The position numbers were made by a program, and so were the translations under genes. 64,000 bases of DNA from a virus. Each line of letters starts with the position of its first letter. Positions within the stretch are counted from its first letter, which is position 1. The notes beneath the pieces were generated by a model that saw only the letters and a list, made by a program, of their open reading frames with translations, had not been told where the DNA came from and searched no databases. The DNA lies in IMG/VR virus record IMGVR_UViG_3300047322_000556, positions 25,362 to 89,361 of that record. One strand, 5' to 3'. Below, in pieces: positions 55,836-64,000 of this stretch.

Positions 55836-57554
55836 ATGAGTGGTTTGTTTTTCAACGGGCGGCTTTACACGAGCCCGGCCGTCGTCAGCGCAGTTGACGA
55901 TTCGGCAATGAACGATCAAGGCGCCAGCGTTGGTAACTCGCTGCTGCTGATCGGTCAATCGACGGGCGGTGCGCCCAACACCGTGCTCAAGTTCGGCTCG
56001 CCCGCCGAGGCGATCGCGGGCTTGCGCGGCGGCGAGCTCATGGAAGCGTGCCGCAAAGCGTTCTCGCCGAGCGCAGAGACGGGCGGCCCGGCTACGGTCT
56101 ACGCGATTCGCGTGAACCCGGCCGTGCAATCCACGCTCACGCTCAACGACGCGACGAGCACGCCGACGATCGGCCTTTCGACGGACGACTACGGTCTTTA
56201 CACCAACAATATCAAGGTGAAGATCGAAAACGCGACGACGAAGGGGCTCAAGCTCACGACGCAGCTCGGCAACGATTACACGTCGGCCGACAACGTCTAT
56301 CGCGATGCGTTCTCGGTGCAGTACTCGGGCACACAAGCCAGCGCGACGATGACCGTGACGGACTCGGCAATCACGCTGTTCGCGCCCGCCGCGACGCCGG
56401 TGCAGACGATCGATCTGACGCAATTCCCGACGATTCAGCAAGTCGTGGATCGCATCAATGCCGTGAACGGCTTCGCGGCGACGGTGCTCGACGGTAACGG
56501 CTCGCTGGCGGCTCTCAACGGTCTGGACTCGGTCGCGACGCAAGACGTCAAGACGGCGCTCTACACGGCTTCGGCGAACCTGCAGGCGGTCATCGACTGG
56601 TTCAATAGCGCATCGAGCCCGTATGTGAACGCATCGCGGCTCGCTGGCTCGGGCAAGGTTCCGGCGATCATGCCGTTCGCCTATCTGTCGGGCGGCTCGG
56701 ACGGTATCACGACCAACTCCGAATGGTCGGACGCCTTCACGACGGCGCAAACCGCCGATGTGCAATGGCTCACGCCGCTGTCGAGCAATCCCGCGATCGC
56801 CGCGATGGCTGACGCTCACGCGCAGTACATGAGCTCGGTCGCACGCATGGAACGCCGCGCAATCAACGGCACGGCACTCGGCACGAGCGATACCGCCGCT
56901 GTCACGGCCGCCAAGGCGCTCAATTCCGATCGTTCGGGCCTCGTGCATCTCGGCCACTACGGTTACGACATCAACGGCAACTACGTGCTGTTCCAGCCGT
57001 ATATGACCGCTGCGCTCGTCGCCGCTGGCTTCGCCGGTCTGTCGCCGGGCGAAACGATGACGAACAAGTCGCTGTCCGTCTCGGGCTGGGAGCGCACGCT
57101 GCGCAATCCGACCGATACCGACGCGCTGATCTTGGGCGGCGTCATCCCGGTCGAAAGCAACTCGCGCGGCTACATGGTCACGAAGGCGGTTTCGACGTGG
57201 CTCACCAACAGCAACTACAACCGCGTCGAGCTGTCGTGCGGCGCGGCTGTGGACTACACGCTGCGCAGTGTTCGCGATGCAGTCGCGCCGATGCTCGGCA
57301 AGGGCGGCACGCCGCTCACGCTCGCGGCGATCCACGCGCGCGCCGAGTCGGCTCTGCGCCTGTGCGCGACGCCTGCGCCGGGTGGTCCCGGCGTGTTGGT
57401 CGGCGATAAGGCTAATCCGGCCTACAAGAACCTCACGGTTTCGCTCGCGGGCGACAAGGTGGCGATCAGCTTCCAAGCAAGCCCGGTGATTCCGGTCAAT
57501 TACGAGTCTGTGCTCATGTACGCGGTTCCGTACAGCGGCACGGCGTCGGCATAA
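55836..57554 (+). CDS. Tail sheath protein
   Basis: 572 aa. NGRLYTSPAVVSAVDDSAM at the start, a central variable region, then SVSGWERTLRNPTDTDALILGG and a C-terminal GDKVAISFQASPVIPVNYE match contractile tail sheath proteins. It polymerises around the tube and contracts to drive it through the envelope. This gene is the main evidence that the phage is a myovirus. The tube gene follows. Confidence 0.9.
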   Translation: MSGLFFNGRLYTSPAVVSAVDDSAMNDQGASVGNSLLLIGQSTGGAPNTVLKFGSPAEAIAGLRGGELMEACRKAFSPSAETGGPATVYAIRVNPAVQSTLTLNDATSTPTIGLSTDDYGLYTNNIKVKIENATTKGLKLTTQLGNDYTSADNVYRDAFSVQYSGTQASATMTVTDSAITLFAPAATPVQTIDLTQFPTIQQVVDRINAVNGFAATVLDGNGSLAALNGLDSVATQDVKTALYTASANLQAVIDWFNSASSPYVNASRLAGSGKVPAIMPFAYLSGGSDGITTNSEWSDAFTTAQTADVQWLTPLSSNPAIAAMADAHAQYMSSVARMERRAINGTALGTSDTAAVTAAKALNSDRSGLVHLGHYGYDINGNYVLFQPYMTAALVAAGFAGLSPGETMTNKSLSVSGWERTLRNPTDTDALILGGVIPVESNSRGYMVTKAVSTWLTNSNYNRVELSCGAAVDYTLRSVRDAVAPMLGKGGTPLTLAAIHARAESALRLCATPAPGGPGVLVGDKANPAYKNLTVSLAGDKVAISFQASPVIPVNYESVLMYAVPYSGTASA

Positions 57555-57568
57555 GGAGGGCGCGATAG

Positions 57569-57991
57569 ATGCGTACCAACGTTAAGACGCGCAGCGGCAA
57601 CCGGGTCGTCGTGCAGTTCGACGGCAACACGGTCGGCTTGCTGCAAAACATCCGCATGTCGGATGACTACGGCTTGCAAGAAGCAAGCGGCATCGGCGAT
57701 ATCCACGTCATCGAGTGGGTGCCGGGCATGGCGCGTCACCAAGTCTCGGCCGAGACGATGGTGCTCTTCAGCGGCGCGCTGCGCGATTTGGGCCTCGCGC
57801 CCGAAAACGGCGACGCGGTGCTCGAAGGCGCGGTTTTCGACATTTGCGTTATGTCGAAGGACGACGGCAGTGTGCTGCGCAAGATCGTTTCCTGCTCGTT
57901 CGCGAGCGGTGACACGACCGTGAGCAAGCACGCGATCATTACGACCAACTGCCAGTTCAACGCGCTCGACGTGTCGGGCTCGAAGCTGTAA
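57569..57991 (+). CDS. Tail tube protein
   Basis: 140 aa, with AAGGAGG 10 bases upstream. SGNRVVVQFDGNTVGLLQNIRMSDDYG is a typical beta-rich tail-tube start, and placement right after the sheath gene is canonical. C-terminus ends ITTNCQFNALDVSGSKL. Confidence 0.85.
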   Translation: MRTNVKTRSGNRVVVQFDGNTVGLLQNIRMSDDYGLQEASGIGDIHVIEWVPGMARHQVSAETMVLFSGALRDLGLAPENGDAVLEGAVFDICVMSKDDGSVLRKIVSCSFASGDTTVSKHAIITTNCQFNALDVSGSKL

Positions 57992-58005
57992 CGGTGGGGG
58001 CGCGA

Positions 58006-58308
58006 ATGAAGAATACTCTTCGTCGCGCCCGGCATGATTGGCGACTGTGGGCGCTGCTGATTCCGGCAGCGCTCATTTTGTTTACCAACGTGCCGGTCGC
58101 ACTCACCATCGGCTATTCGTTCGCCGTCGTCGTGTTTTTCGCGGCCGCGTCGCATGTGCTGCGCAAGGTGCTCTTCCCGTATGTGGATCTGCGCCAGCTC
58201 GTAGAAATGGCATCGAATCAGCCGCTTCCTTCCGCGATCGTGTTTCTCGCCGTCGCGCTCGTGCTCAGCAGCATTTTCATCGCGAACGCGATATGGCTGT
58301 CGCACTGA
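58006..58308 (+). CDS. Putative holin (three membrane segments)
   Basis: 100 aa from ATG 58006; the GTG at 57994 is in frame. Hydrophobic stretches near residues 15-32, 36-54 and 76-97 fit a class I-type holin. VLRKVLFPYVDLRQL lies between them. It overlaps the endolysin gene by 16 bases, and Rz/Rz1 follow. Pore formation is inferred from context. Confidence 0.7.
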   Translation: MKNTLRRARHDWRLWALLIPAALILFTNVPVALTIGYSFAVVVFFAAASHVLRKVLFPYVDLRQLVEMASNQPLPSAIVFLAVALVLSSIFIANAIWLSH

Positions 58309-58931
58309 CGCCGCCGGACGCCTCGCTCGCCTATCTGCCCGTCGTGCGCGCCGAGCTCGTCGTGCTGTGGCCGGATCATCCGCATCCGGCCTATATCCCC
58401 GCGCAGATTGAGCAAGAGACGTGTCCGTCGCTCAAAAGCAAGCTGTGCTGGAACCCGCGCGCCGAGCTCAAGACGTCCCGCGAGTACGGCTTCGGGCTCG
58501 GGCAGCTCACTGTCACGTCGCGCTTCAATAACTTCGAAGAGTCGAAGAAGTGGGACAAGTCCCTGCGCGACTGGCAATGGAGCGATCGCTTTGACGCGAA
58601 GTATCAGGCGCGCGCGCTCATCGCGTATGACCGGCTGCTCTTTCGTCAGGTGAGGGGTGCGGCCGACGCCGAAAACCAGTATGCCTTCGCGCTGTCTGCG
58701 TACAACGGCGGGCTCGGCGGGCTGCTGAAGGATCGCGAGCTGTGCCGCAACACGCGCGGCTGCGATTCGTCGCGCTGGTGGGGCAACGTCGAGCACACGA
58801 GCCTGAAGGCGAAAACGGCCGTCAAGGGCTACGGACAGAGCTTTTTCAAAGTCAATCGCGACTACGTGGTGAACGTCATGCGCCTGCGCGCGCCGCGCTA
58901 CGAGTCGTCCATGAAGGAGATTCGCAAATGA
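58293..58931 (+). CDS. Endolysin, lytic transglycosylase-like
   Basis: 212 aa from ATG 58293. IEQETCPS near residue 40 supplies the catalytic Glu of a soluble-lytic-transglycosylase fold, followed by YGFGLGQLT and the SAYNGG motif. No signal peptide, so it would reach the cell wall through the holin. Overlaps the Rz gene by four bases. Confidence 0.85.
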   Translation: MAVALTPPDASLAYLPVVRAELVVLWPDHPHPAYIPAQIEQETCPSLKSKLCWNPRAELKTSREYGFGLGQLTVTSRFNNFEESKKWDKSLRDWQWSDRFDAKYQARALIAYDRLLFRQVRGAADAENQYAFALSAYNGGLGGLLKDRELCRNTRGCDSSRWWGNVEHTSLKAKTAVKGYGQSFFKVNRDYVVNVMRLRAPRYESSMKEIRK

Positions 58932-59467
58932 TCTGGCTGGCTATTGTGCTATCCGTCGCGGCGCTCGCCGCGCTGCGCTGGCTGTGGGCTGTCCCGCTCG
59001 CACGCCGCGCGCTCATCGCCGTGCTCATCGGCGCCGTGCTGGCCGTGTGCGGCTACGTGCAGGGCGCTGCGCACGTCACGAAGCAGTGGAACGAGGCGAA
59101 GGCGAAGCAGGCCGCCGCCGTCGCGAAAGTCGAAACGAAGCAGGCCGAGGCGACTGTGAAAGTCGTCACGCAATACGTCGATCGCGTGCAAGTGGTGCGC
59201 GAGAGAGGCAAAACCATCACTCAACAGGTGACGAAATATGTACCGCTATCTGCTCCCGCTCTGCCTTATGGCTTCCGGCTGCTCCACGACGCTGCCGCAA
59301 GCGGTGTGCCCCTTCCCGACGCCGCCGCAAGTCTTGATGGCCCGTCCGTCTCCGCTCAAGACGTTGCCTCAACCGTCTCCGACAACTACGCCAGTTGTCG
59401 CGCCGAGTACGAAAAGCTGACGAGCCTGCAAGACTGGATCAGCGAGCAACAGGCGGCGACGAAATAG
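58928..59467 (+). CDS. Inner-membrane spanin Rz
   Basis: 179 aa from ATG 58928 (ATGA overlap). An N-terminal membrane region (two hydrophobic stretches to about residue 48) is followed by a long periplasmic coiled coil (KAKQAAAVAKVETKQAEATVK). A second gene is nested inside it in another frame, as in lambda. Rz with Rz1 fuses inner and outer membranes in the last lysis step. Confidence 0.85.
   Translation: MIWLAIVLSVAALAALRWLWAVPLARRALIAVLIGAVLAVCGYVQGAAHVTKQWNEAKAKQAAAVAKVETKQAEATVKVVTQYVDRVQVVRERGKTITQQVTKYVPLSAPALPYGFRLLHDAAASGVPLPDAAASLDGPSVSAQDVASTVSDNYASCRAEYEKLTSLQDWISEQQAATK
59238..59420 (+). CDS. Outer-membrane spanin lipoprotein Rz1
   Basis: 60 aa, fully nested in the Rz gene in another reading frame. 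LMASGC is a lipobox (lipidated Cys at residue 15), and the mature part is proline-rich (PFPTPP, TLPQPSPTTTP) as expected for Rz1. The embedded layout matches lambda. Confidence 0.85.
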   Translation: MYRYLLPLCLMASGCSTTLPQAVCPFPTPPQVLMARPSPLKTLPQPSPTTTPVVAPSTKS

Positions 59468-59477
59468 CACGCGCCAA

Positions 59478-59523
59478 GTCGTGACTCGACACTGAAAGGG
59501 CGATCAATCCGATCGCCCTTTTT
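59478..59523 (+). terminator. GTCGTGAC element, copy 9, followed by a terminator
   Basis: GTCGTGACTCGACACTG at 59478-59494, then AAGGGCGATC/GATCGCCCTT (59496-59505 with 59511-59520) with T's to 59523. Here the element precedes the terminator, unlike most copies. It lies between the lysis and tail-chaperone genes. Confidence 0.65.
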
Positions 59524-59534
59524 GCATCTGAAAC

Positions 59535-59741
59535 ATGGATCAATTCGATCGCGCATCCGAGCTGGAAGAAAAGACCCGCGCCGCTGACATAGCTGCCGCG
59601 CTTGCCGCGAAGAAGCTCAAGCCGACGCATTACTGCCACTACTGCTACGAGCCGGTCGAAGCCGCGCTGCTCTTCTGTGATACGGGCTGTCGCGACGACT
59701 ATGAAAAAGAAGCGCGACATAAGCGCATCAACGGCCGATAA
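59535..59741 (+). CDS. Small zinc-binding phage protein
   Basis: 68 aa. HYCHYCYEP and FCDTGCRDDYEKE form a treble-clef-like Cys cluster, a known pattern of small phage proteins near tail genes. Ribosome-binding site is weak. Function unknown. Confidence 0.7.
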   Translation: MDQFDRASELEEKTRAADIAAALAAKKLKPTHYCHYCYEPVEAALLFCDTGCRDDYEKEARHKRINGR

Positions 59742-59750
59742 GGACACCCC

Positions 59751-60164
59751 ATGCGTCAACCATCCGATACCGATTTTTACGTGGAAGTGCCGAACGTCGG
59801 CACGTTTCGTTTCGCGCGCCGGACCTACGGCGACAAAATCCGCATTCGCTCCGAATACCTTCGTCTCGTGAAGGACTTCGGCGACGACGATCCGGACATT
59901 CGCGCGCAAGCCGCGATCATCTCCGCGCACAAGGCGCTCTGTGTCGAAGCGCCCGCCGGATGGGAGGACTTGGAGCATCTCGATATGGCTTCGGTGCCGG
60001 ACGCAGAGGGCCGCGTGCTCGACGTGTACCTCGCGCTGAAGGCAAAGGAGGACTCCTTTCGACGACCCGCGCGAGCAAACCCGCCGGGCGAAGCGAGCGG
60101 CACGGCAAACGTACAAGACGATCTGCTTCTGGTTCCGTCAGAAGTACAACCTGTCGCCTCGTGA
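59751..60164 (+). CDS. Tail assembly chaperone, unshifted form
   Basis: 137 aa. The first 100 residues (FYVEVPNVGTFRFARRTYGD) and position immediately before the tape measure gene fit a gpG-type chaperone. Codon 103 is TTT in the context AAAGGAGGACTCCTTTCGA (60043-60061), a likely frameshift site. The unshifted tail after it is Pro/Ala-rich and does not resemble family members. Confidence 0.75.
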   Translation: MRQPSDTDFYVEVPNVGTFRFARRTYGDKIRIRSEYLRLVKDFGDDDPDIRAQAAIISAHKALCVEAPAGWEDLEHLDMASVPDAEGRVLDVYLALKAKEDSFRRPARANPPGEASGTANVQDDLLLVPSEVQPVAS

Positions 60165-60351
60165 CCCGCGCTTTCTGGAGCTGACGCCCGAAGAAGTCGA
60201 AACCGAGTACTACGCGCATGAGTTCGCCTCGCGCCCGCCTGCGTCGGAAGAGTTTGAAGACGACGACTTCGATACGGACGACATTCTTGAAACGCTCGAA
60301 GCGAATGACGGTGATTGGGAATCCCTCATAAATGACCAATACGCAGATTAA
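60058..60351 (+). CDS. Frameshifted extension of the tail chaperone (gpGT-type)
   Basis: An open frame with no usable start codon, shifted +1 relative to the 59751 gene and bounded upstream by a TGA at 60036-60038. It encodes FDDPREQTRRAKRAA onward, with YNLSPRDPRFLELTPEE and an acidic end, typical of gpT. A +1 slip of UUU to UUC at 60057-60060, before CGA and behind an internal AGGAGG, would make a 199-aa fusion. A -2 shift is equivalent. Confidence 0.7.
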   Translation, partial: FDDPREQTRRAKRAARQTYKTICFWFRQKYNLSPRDPRFLELTPEEVETEYYAHEFASRPPASEEFEDDDFDTDDILETLEANDGDWESLINDQYAD

Positions 60352-63300
60352 GTTTTCGGCGGATGCGTCGGCTGTAACGGCCGCGCTTCAAGCCGTCAAC
60401 GACAAGGCCGCCGAAGTCAACAGCACGCTCAACGCGGGCACGGTTGGCATCGATACCGACAAGGCGCAAAAGCAGCTCGACAACCTGCTTGATACCGTCG
60501 AACAGCTCACGCAGGCGACGCAGGAAGCGGCGAACGCCGGGCACGAGCTCGACTTCGATGACGTCGCCAAGTCGGCCGCCGACGCCGCGAAAGCGGCCGA
60601 AGATCTCGCCAATGCGCTCAACAGTCAGGGCGGTGGCGGCGGCTCGTCTGCGGTCAAGCAACAGGTCAACGATCTGAAGGGGCTCGCCGACACCATCGAG
60701 CGCGTGCGCAAGGTGCAGGAAGTGCTCGCGCAAGAAGGCATTCAGCTTTCTCGCCGTCAGACGATCGAAGCGAAAAAGCGTTACGACGAATGGCGCAAGT
60801 CGGGCGCGGCCGGTAGCGGCAAGATCAAAAACGTCGGCTTCGATGACTTTGTCGATGGCGGCTGGCGCAAGATGGCGCTCGCCGAAATTGATGCGCGGCG
60901 CTTCCGCCGTCAGGTGCTCTCGGCATCGGGCATCGACGTCGCGCCGATCACGCCGGGCGCCGCGCCCAAGGAACCGGCTGCGCCGCGCGAGCCGCGCGCA
61001 CCGCGCGAGCCGAAAGAGCCGACGCCGAAGCAGGTCAAGACGCTCGCGCAGTTCGCTGCGGGCGCAGTGCAAGACGCGATGGGCGGCGTCATGAATACGG
61101 CCGTGCCGGGCGGTGGCGGCATCGGCGGGCGCATCGTGGGCCGGGGCTTCGCAGAAGCGGCCGGAAGCGAAGGCGGGCTGCTCTCGGCCGGCGGGCTCGG
61201 TCGCATGGCGGCGGGGCTCGGCATCGGCGCGCTCGCGTTCGGCGCGGTGAAGGCAGTCGGCGCGATCAAGGACAAGGTCGGCGACGCGCAGGACGAATCG
61301 ACCGCCTATTCCGATCTGCGTCACGCGATGGGGCAGACAACGACCGATTTCGACACGCTGCGCGCTTCTCTGCGCGACGCCGCGCACGGGCTCGGTGTGG
61401 CGAATAACGAAGTCGTGCAGCTCGGCAGCCAGTTCGCCAAGATCGCGGGCGTCGCGCCCGGCCACGAGCGCGGGCTCGGCGACGACGTGCGCACGAGTAT
61501 CGGCTTTGCGCGCAGCTACGGGCTCGATCCATCGCAAGGCATCGGGCTTTTCGGGACTGCGCGCCACTTCGGCGCGACGAGCAACGATTCCGAGAACCGG
61601 CGGCTCGCCATGATGATCGGCGACGCGGTGGCGAAGGCGGGCAGCTTCGCAAAAATGGACGAGATGATTGCCGCCGTGACGGGCTTCACTGAGCGTGCCG
61701 CACGCTCGACGCTCGGCGCGGCGCCCGACATGAGCGCCTTTCTCGATGAAATGTCGAAGCTCACCGGGCTTCACATGAACGGGCTCGACACGAAGGGCGC
61801 CGCGAATATCGTCGGGCAAATGACGAATACGTGGCACGCGGGCGGCGGCATGGGCGAAGCGTCGAAGAATTTCCGCATGCGCTCGTTCACGAACGCGCTG
61901 CCGGGCTTCACGGCGTTCGATCTGGATTACGTCAATGCGATGGACCCGAATTCGACCGTCGCGCAGGCGTTCGGGCACGACTCGTCGGCCTATCGCATCG
62001 CCAGCACGCGGCACGACAAAAAGCGCATGGCGCAGCTCGACACCTACGTGAAAAAGTCGGGCAATCGCCGCCTTCAGGATATCGACGTCGATAGCATCAT
62101 CTCTGAGTACGGCAACGACACGACGCAGCTCGTGAGCGCGATCGCAAACCATACCGGGCTGAGCATTCCGCAGGCGAACGCGTATCTCGAAGCGCGCTCG
62201 TCGGGCCGCACGATCGGCACGACTGAGGCGCGACTGCGCTCGGCGGGCGTCGATCCGTCGTCTGTGCATGGCGACTATTCGATGCTCGCGCAGCTTACGG
62301 GCGCCGACGCGAAAGGTCTGCGCGACACGGCGCGCGGCTATCTGAAAGACGAGTCGCTGCCCGCCGGGCTGCGCGGCAAGCTGCAGGGCATCACAAACGA
62401 TGCGACGGACGGCAACGAGCAAGGCATCGAGACGCTGCGCACGGCGCTGATCCAGATTGCGGCGGCCGTATCGGCGCCGAAGGACGAAGGCCAGCGCGTG
62501 CGCGAAGCCGTCGTTGATCTGAAAAACGTCACGCAGGATATGGCGGCGCATCTCGTGCCGATGACGAACGACGTGCGCGAAGGCATTCTCGCGATCGCGC
62601 AGAAGCTCGCGCCGGACAGCGATCGACTGAAGGAAGTCGAAGCGCGCGAATTCACGCCGCAAGAGCGCGATCTGAAGTCGCAATACGAAGAGGCGAGCGC
62701 CGCGCGCGACGCTGCGATGCAGAATTCGGGCGCGGCGAAGGCGGCCGAAGTCGATGCGCAGATTGCCGATTTCCGCAAGCATCACAAGGGCAATGACCCG
62801 GCGACGAACGCGACGCTCAAGCGGCTCGAAGCGCAGAAGGCGCAATACCTGTCGTCCGAGTACTCGGCCAAGCAGCAGGCCGCGCTCGATGAGGCGAACC
62901 GCAAGCTCGCGGACGTGCGCGAGAAGGCCGCGAAGGACGCGCAAAACAGCGGCGTCTACTTCAAGGATTGGGCGACGCGCATCGCGGGCGGCGGCAGTGG
63001 CGCGGACGGGCGCGACGCGCGCCTCGGCGAACTCGCCGATCATCTCGGCGTCGGCGCGAACGCGCGCAGCGGCGGCCCGAACGGCAACGTCGCGGCGTTC
63101 AAGAAGCAATACGGCCATGCGGCCGAGATTGCAGCGAAGGAGCTCAAAGTCTCGCCCGACGTCGTGCTCGGCATGTGGGGCAACGAAACGGGGTGGGGCA
63201 AGCATATCGTTCCGGGCACGAACAACCTTGGCAACGTCAAGCAGTTCGACGGCGGCGGGGTGGAAGCGATCGACAATATGACCGGATCGCTCGACCGGTA

Positions 63301-63736
63301 CCGCAAATACGGCTCGGACGTCGATTTCGCGAAGCAATGGGCTGAAATGCTCAAGCGCAAATATCCGGGCGCGGTGGGCGCGGGCGGCGACGCGCGCAAG
63401 TTCGCGACGGAGCTCAAGCGCGGCGGCTACGCCACAGACCCGGACTACGTCAGTAAGCTGGTCGGCTCCGCCTACAGCGTCTCAAACGTTCCTACCGATC
63501 CAGCCGCGCCCGCGCGCAAACCTGGCGGTGACTTCGGCGCGATGCCGCTGCCGTCGAATTCCGCTGCGCTTTCCGGGCCGAATGGCGCGATGACAGGCGG
63601 GGCAGCAAGCGGCGTGCAGAAATTTGCCTTCGAGCACAAGGTCGTGCTCGTGGATCAGCTCGGCCGCCCGCGCGCGGCGCCGGTTTTCACGACCCAATAC
63701 GGTGAGCCTTCGCCGAGCGGGGTAGCAAAATCATGA
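60332..63736 (+). CDS. Tape measure protein with FlgJ-type muralytic domain
   Basis: 1,134 aa. Long helical and Gly/Ala-rich regions with KAVGAIKDKVGDAQDE match tape measure proteins, whose length sets tail length. Residues about 919-1050 (AAFKKQYGHAAEIA..., GMWGNETGWGKH, TNNLGNVK) resemble a FlgJ-like glucosaminidase that opens peptidoglycan during DNA entry. It overlaps the frameshifted chaperone by 20 bases. Confidence 0.88.
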   Translation: MTNTQIKFSADASAVTAALQAVNDKAAEVNSTLNAGTVGIDTDKAQKQLDNLLDTVEQLTQATQEAANAGHELDFDDVAKSAADAAKAAEDLANALNSQGGGGGSSAVKQQVNDLKGLADTIERVRKVQEVLAQEGIQLSRRQTIEAKKRYDEWRKSGAAGSGKIKNVGFDDFVDGGWRKMALAEIDARRFRRQVLSASGIDVAPITPGAAPKEPAAPREPRAPREPKEPTPKQVKTLAQFAAGAVQDAMGGVMNTAVPGGGGIGGRIVGRGFAEAAGSEGGLLSAGGLGRMAAGLGIGALAFGAVKAVGAIKDKVGDAQDESTAYSDLRHAMGQTTTDFDTLRASLRDAAHGLGVANNEVVQLGSQFAKIAGVAPGHERGLGDDVRTSIGFARSYGLDPSQGIGLFGTARHFGATSNDSENRRLAMMIGDAVAKAGSFAKMDEMIAAVTGFTERAARSTLGAAPDMSAFLDEMSKLTGLHMNGLDTKGAANIVGQMTNTWHAGGGMGEASKNFRMRSFTNALPGFTAFDLDYVNAMDPNSTVAQAFGHDSSAYRIASTRHDKKRMAQLDTYVKKSGNRRLQDIDVDSIISEYGNDTTQLVSAIANHTGLSIPQANAYLEARSSGRTIGTTEARLRSAGVDPSSVHGDYSMLAQLTGADAKGLRDTARGYLKDESLPAGLRGKLQGITNDATDGNEQGIETLRTALIQIAAAVSAPKDEGQRVREAVVDLKNVTQDMAAHLVPMTNDVREGILAIAQKLAPDSDRLKEVEAREFTPQERDLKSQYEEASAARDAAMQNSGAAKAAEVDAQIADFRKHHKGNDPATNATLKRLEAQKAQYLSSEYSAKQQAALDEANRKLADVREKAAKDAQNSGVYFKDWATRIAGGGSGADGRDARLGELADHLGVGANARSGGPNGNVAAFKKQYGHAAEIAAKELKVSPDVVLGMWGNETGWGKHIVPGTNNLGNVKQFDGGGVEAIDNMTGSLDRYRKYGSDVDFAKQWAEMLKRKYPGAVGAGGDARKFATELKRGGYATDPDYVSKLVGSAYSVSNVPTDPAAPARKPGGDFGAMPLPSNSAALSGPNGAMTGGAASGVQKFAFEHKVVLVDQLGRPRAAPVFTTQYGEPSPSGVAKS

Positions 63737-64000
63737 GGACATTCGAGCCCAAGTGCGAAGTGCGGCTCATCAAGGCGCGTGCGCGCGCCGAGATTGTGAC
63801 CGGCAAGCAGGCAGCAGCTTCCCGCTACGGCGGCAACTTTACGGGCGCCGATCTGACGCCGTTCCTGTCCGATTCCGGCTCGGTGACGGTGTCGAAGTCC
63901 GTGCGCGATGCGGCGGGCGGCTTCTCGATCACGCTGACCGATCGCCCGACGATTTTCGGCGAATCGCTCTACGCGATGATCGAGCCGATGGACATTATCG
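63733..64000 (+). CDS. Baseplate-type protein, 3' truncated
   Basis: The first 89 residues, from ATG 63733 (ATGA overlap with the tape measure gene). VSKSVRDAAGGFSITLTDRP and SLYAMIEPMD resemble baseplate or tail hub proteins after the tape measure gene in myophages. Continues beyond the window. Confidence 0.7.
   Translation, partial: MRTFEPKCEVRLIKARARAEIVTGKQAAASRYGGNFTGADLTPFLSDSGSVTVSKSVRDAAGGFSITLTDRPTIFGESLYAMIEPMDII

Noticed and set aside
59751-60351. Canonical -1 frameshift in the tail chaperone gene
   Set aside because: The gpT-like frame is +1 (equal to -2) relative to the upstream gene; the -1 frame does not give the gpT-like protein.
60326-63337. 1,003-aa minus-strand open frame opposite the tape measure gene
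   Set aside because: Antisense shadow: Arg/His/Leu-rich, no domain, fully covered by a supported gene on the other strand.
1-64000. Prophage attachment sites, integrase or insertion sequences
   Set aside because: No integrase, transposase, direct att-like repeats or bacterial flank was found in the window.

Overview
The window is part of the genome of a tailed bacteriophage with a contractile tail (myovirus). It carries terminase small and large subunit candidates, portal, head-morphogenesis protein, capsid protease, scaffold, major capsid protein, head-tail connectors, tail sheath, tail tube, tail chaperones, a tape measure protein, and a lysis cassette with nested Rz/Rz1 spanins. The spanins and lipoproteins point to a Gram-negative host. 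The high GC content and protein style suggest a Burkholderiales-type proteobacterium, which is inference only. No integrase, immunity repressor or bacterial gene is visible, so lifestyle cannot be settled.

Layout. 0-21.7 kb (+): replication tail end (DnaC-like helicase loader and small zinc proteins), HU-like protein, putative small terminase, a 1,508-aa multidomain protein with kinase-like and ADP-ribosyltransferase-like parts, Nudix protein, large terminase, dUTPase, portal and head-morphogenesis protein. A non-structural island follows at 17.8-21.7 kb: small secreted or membrane proteins, an approximately 1-kb highly structured RNA with no convincing gene, tRNA-Tyr, a lipoprotein and a second structured leader. 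21.7-29.1 kb (-): about 16 small early-type genes in several short transcription units. 29.2-35.5 kb (+): a giant SNF2-type helicase protein and a C5 methyltransferase. 35.5-45.8 kb (-): a tightly coupled chain of over 20 small accessory genes, including NinX-like pairs, Lar-like, ClpX-type zinc domain, DUF4031 and HicA-like proteins. 45.9-64.0 kb (+): beta-class DNA methyltransferase, membrane proteins, then the second half of the structural genes and lysis. The head genes are therefore split by about 30 kb of accessory DNA.

Regulation is unusually legible. (1) A GTCGTGAC-containing element occurs at nine junctions that open structural units or the helicase gene, often just after a terminator and in four cases ending at the start codon. 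(2) A 17-bp palindrome TTTAYC-N5-GRTAAA lies at early and accessory promoters and in front of both methyltransferase genes. (3) Five sigma70-like promoters carry a TTAG..CTAA palindrome abutting or overlapping the -10. Together these suggest separate late and early regulons.

The strongest candidate for something undescribed is the structured RNA at about 18.78-19.78 kb directly upstream of tRNA-Tyr. Its size, density of helices and phage-plus-tRNA setting resemble the giant ornate GOLLD and ROOL RNAs, but membership in either class was not established. Other notable items are the kinase/ART-like giant protein, a probable +1 (or -2) frameshift in the tail chaperone gene, a 28-residue segment shared by the capsid protease and the major capsid protein, and a phage protein ending in a ClpX-type zinc-binding domain.
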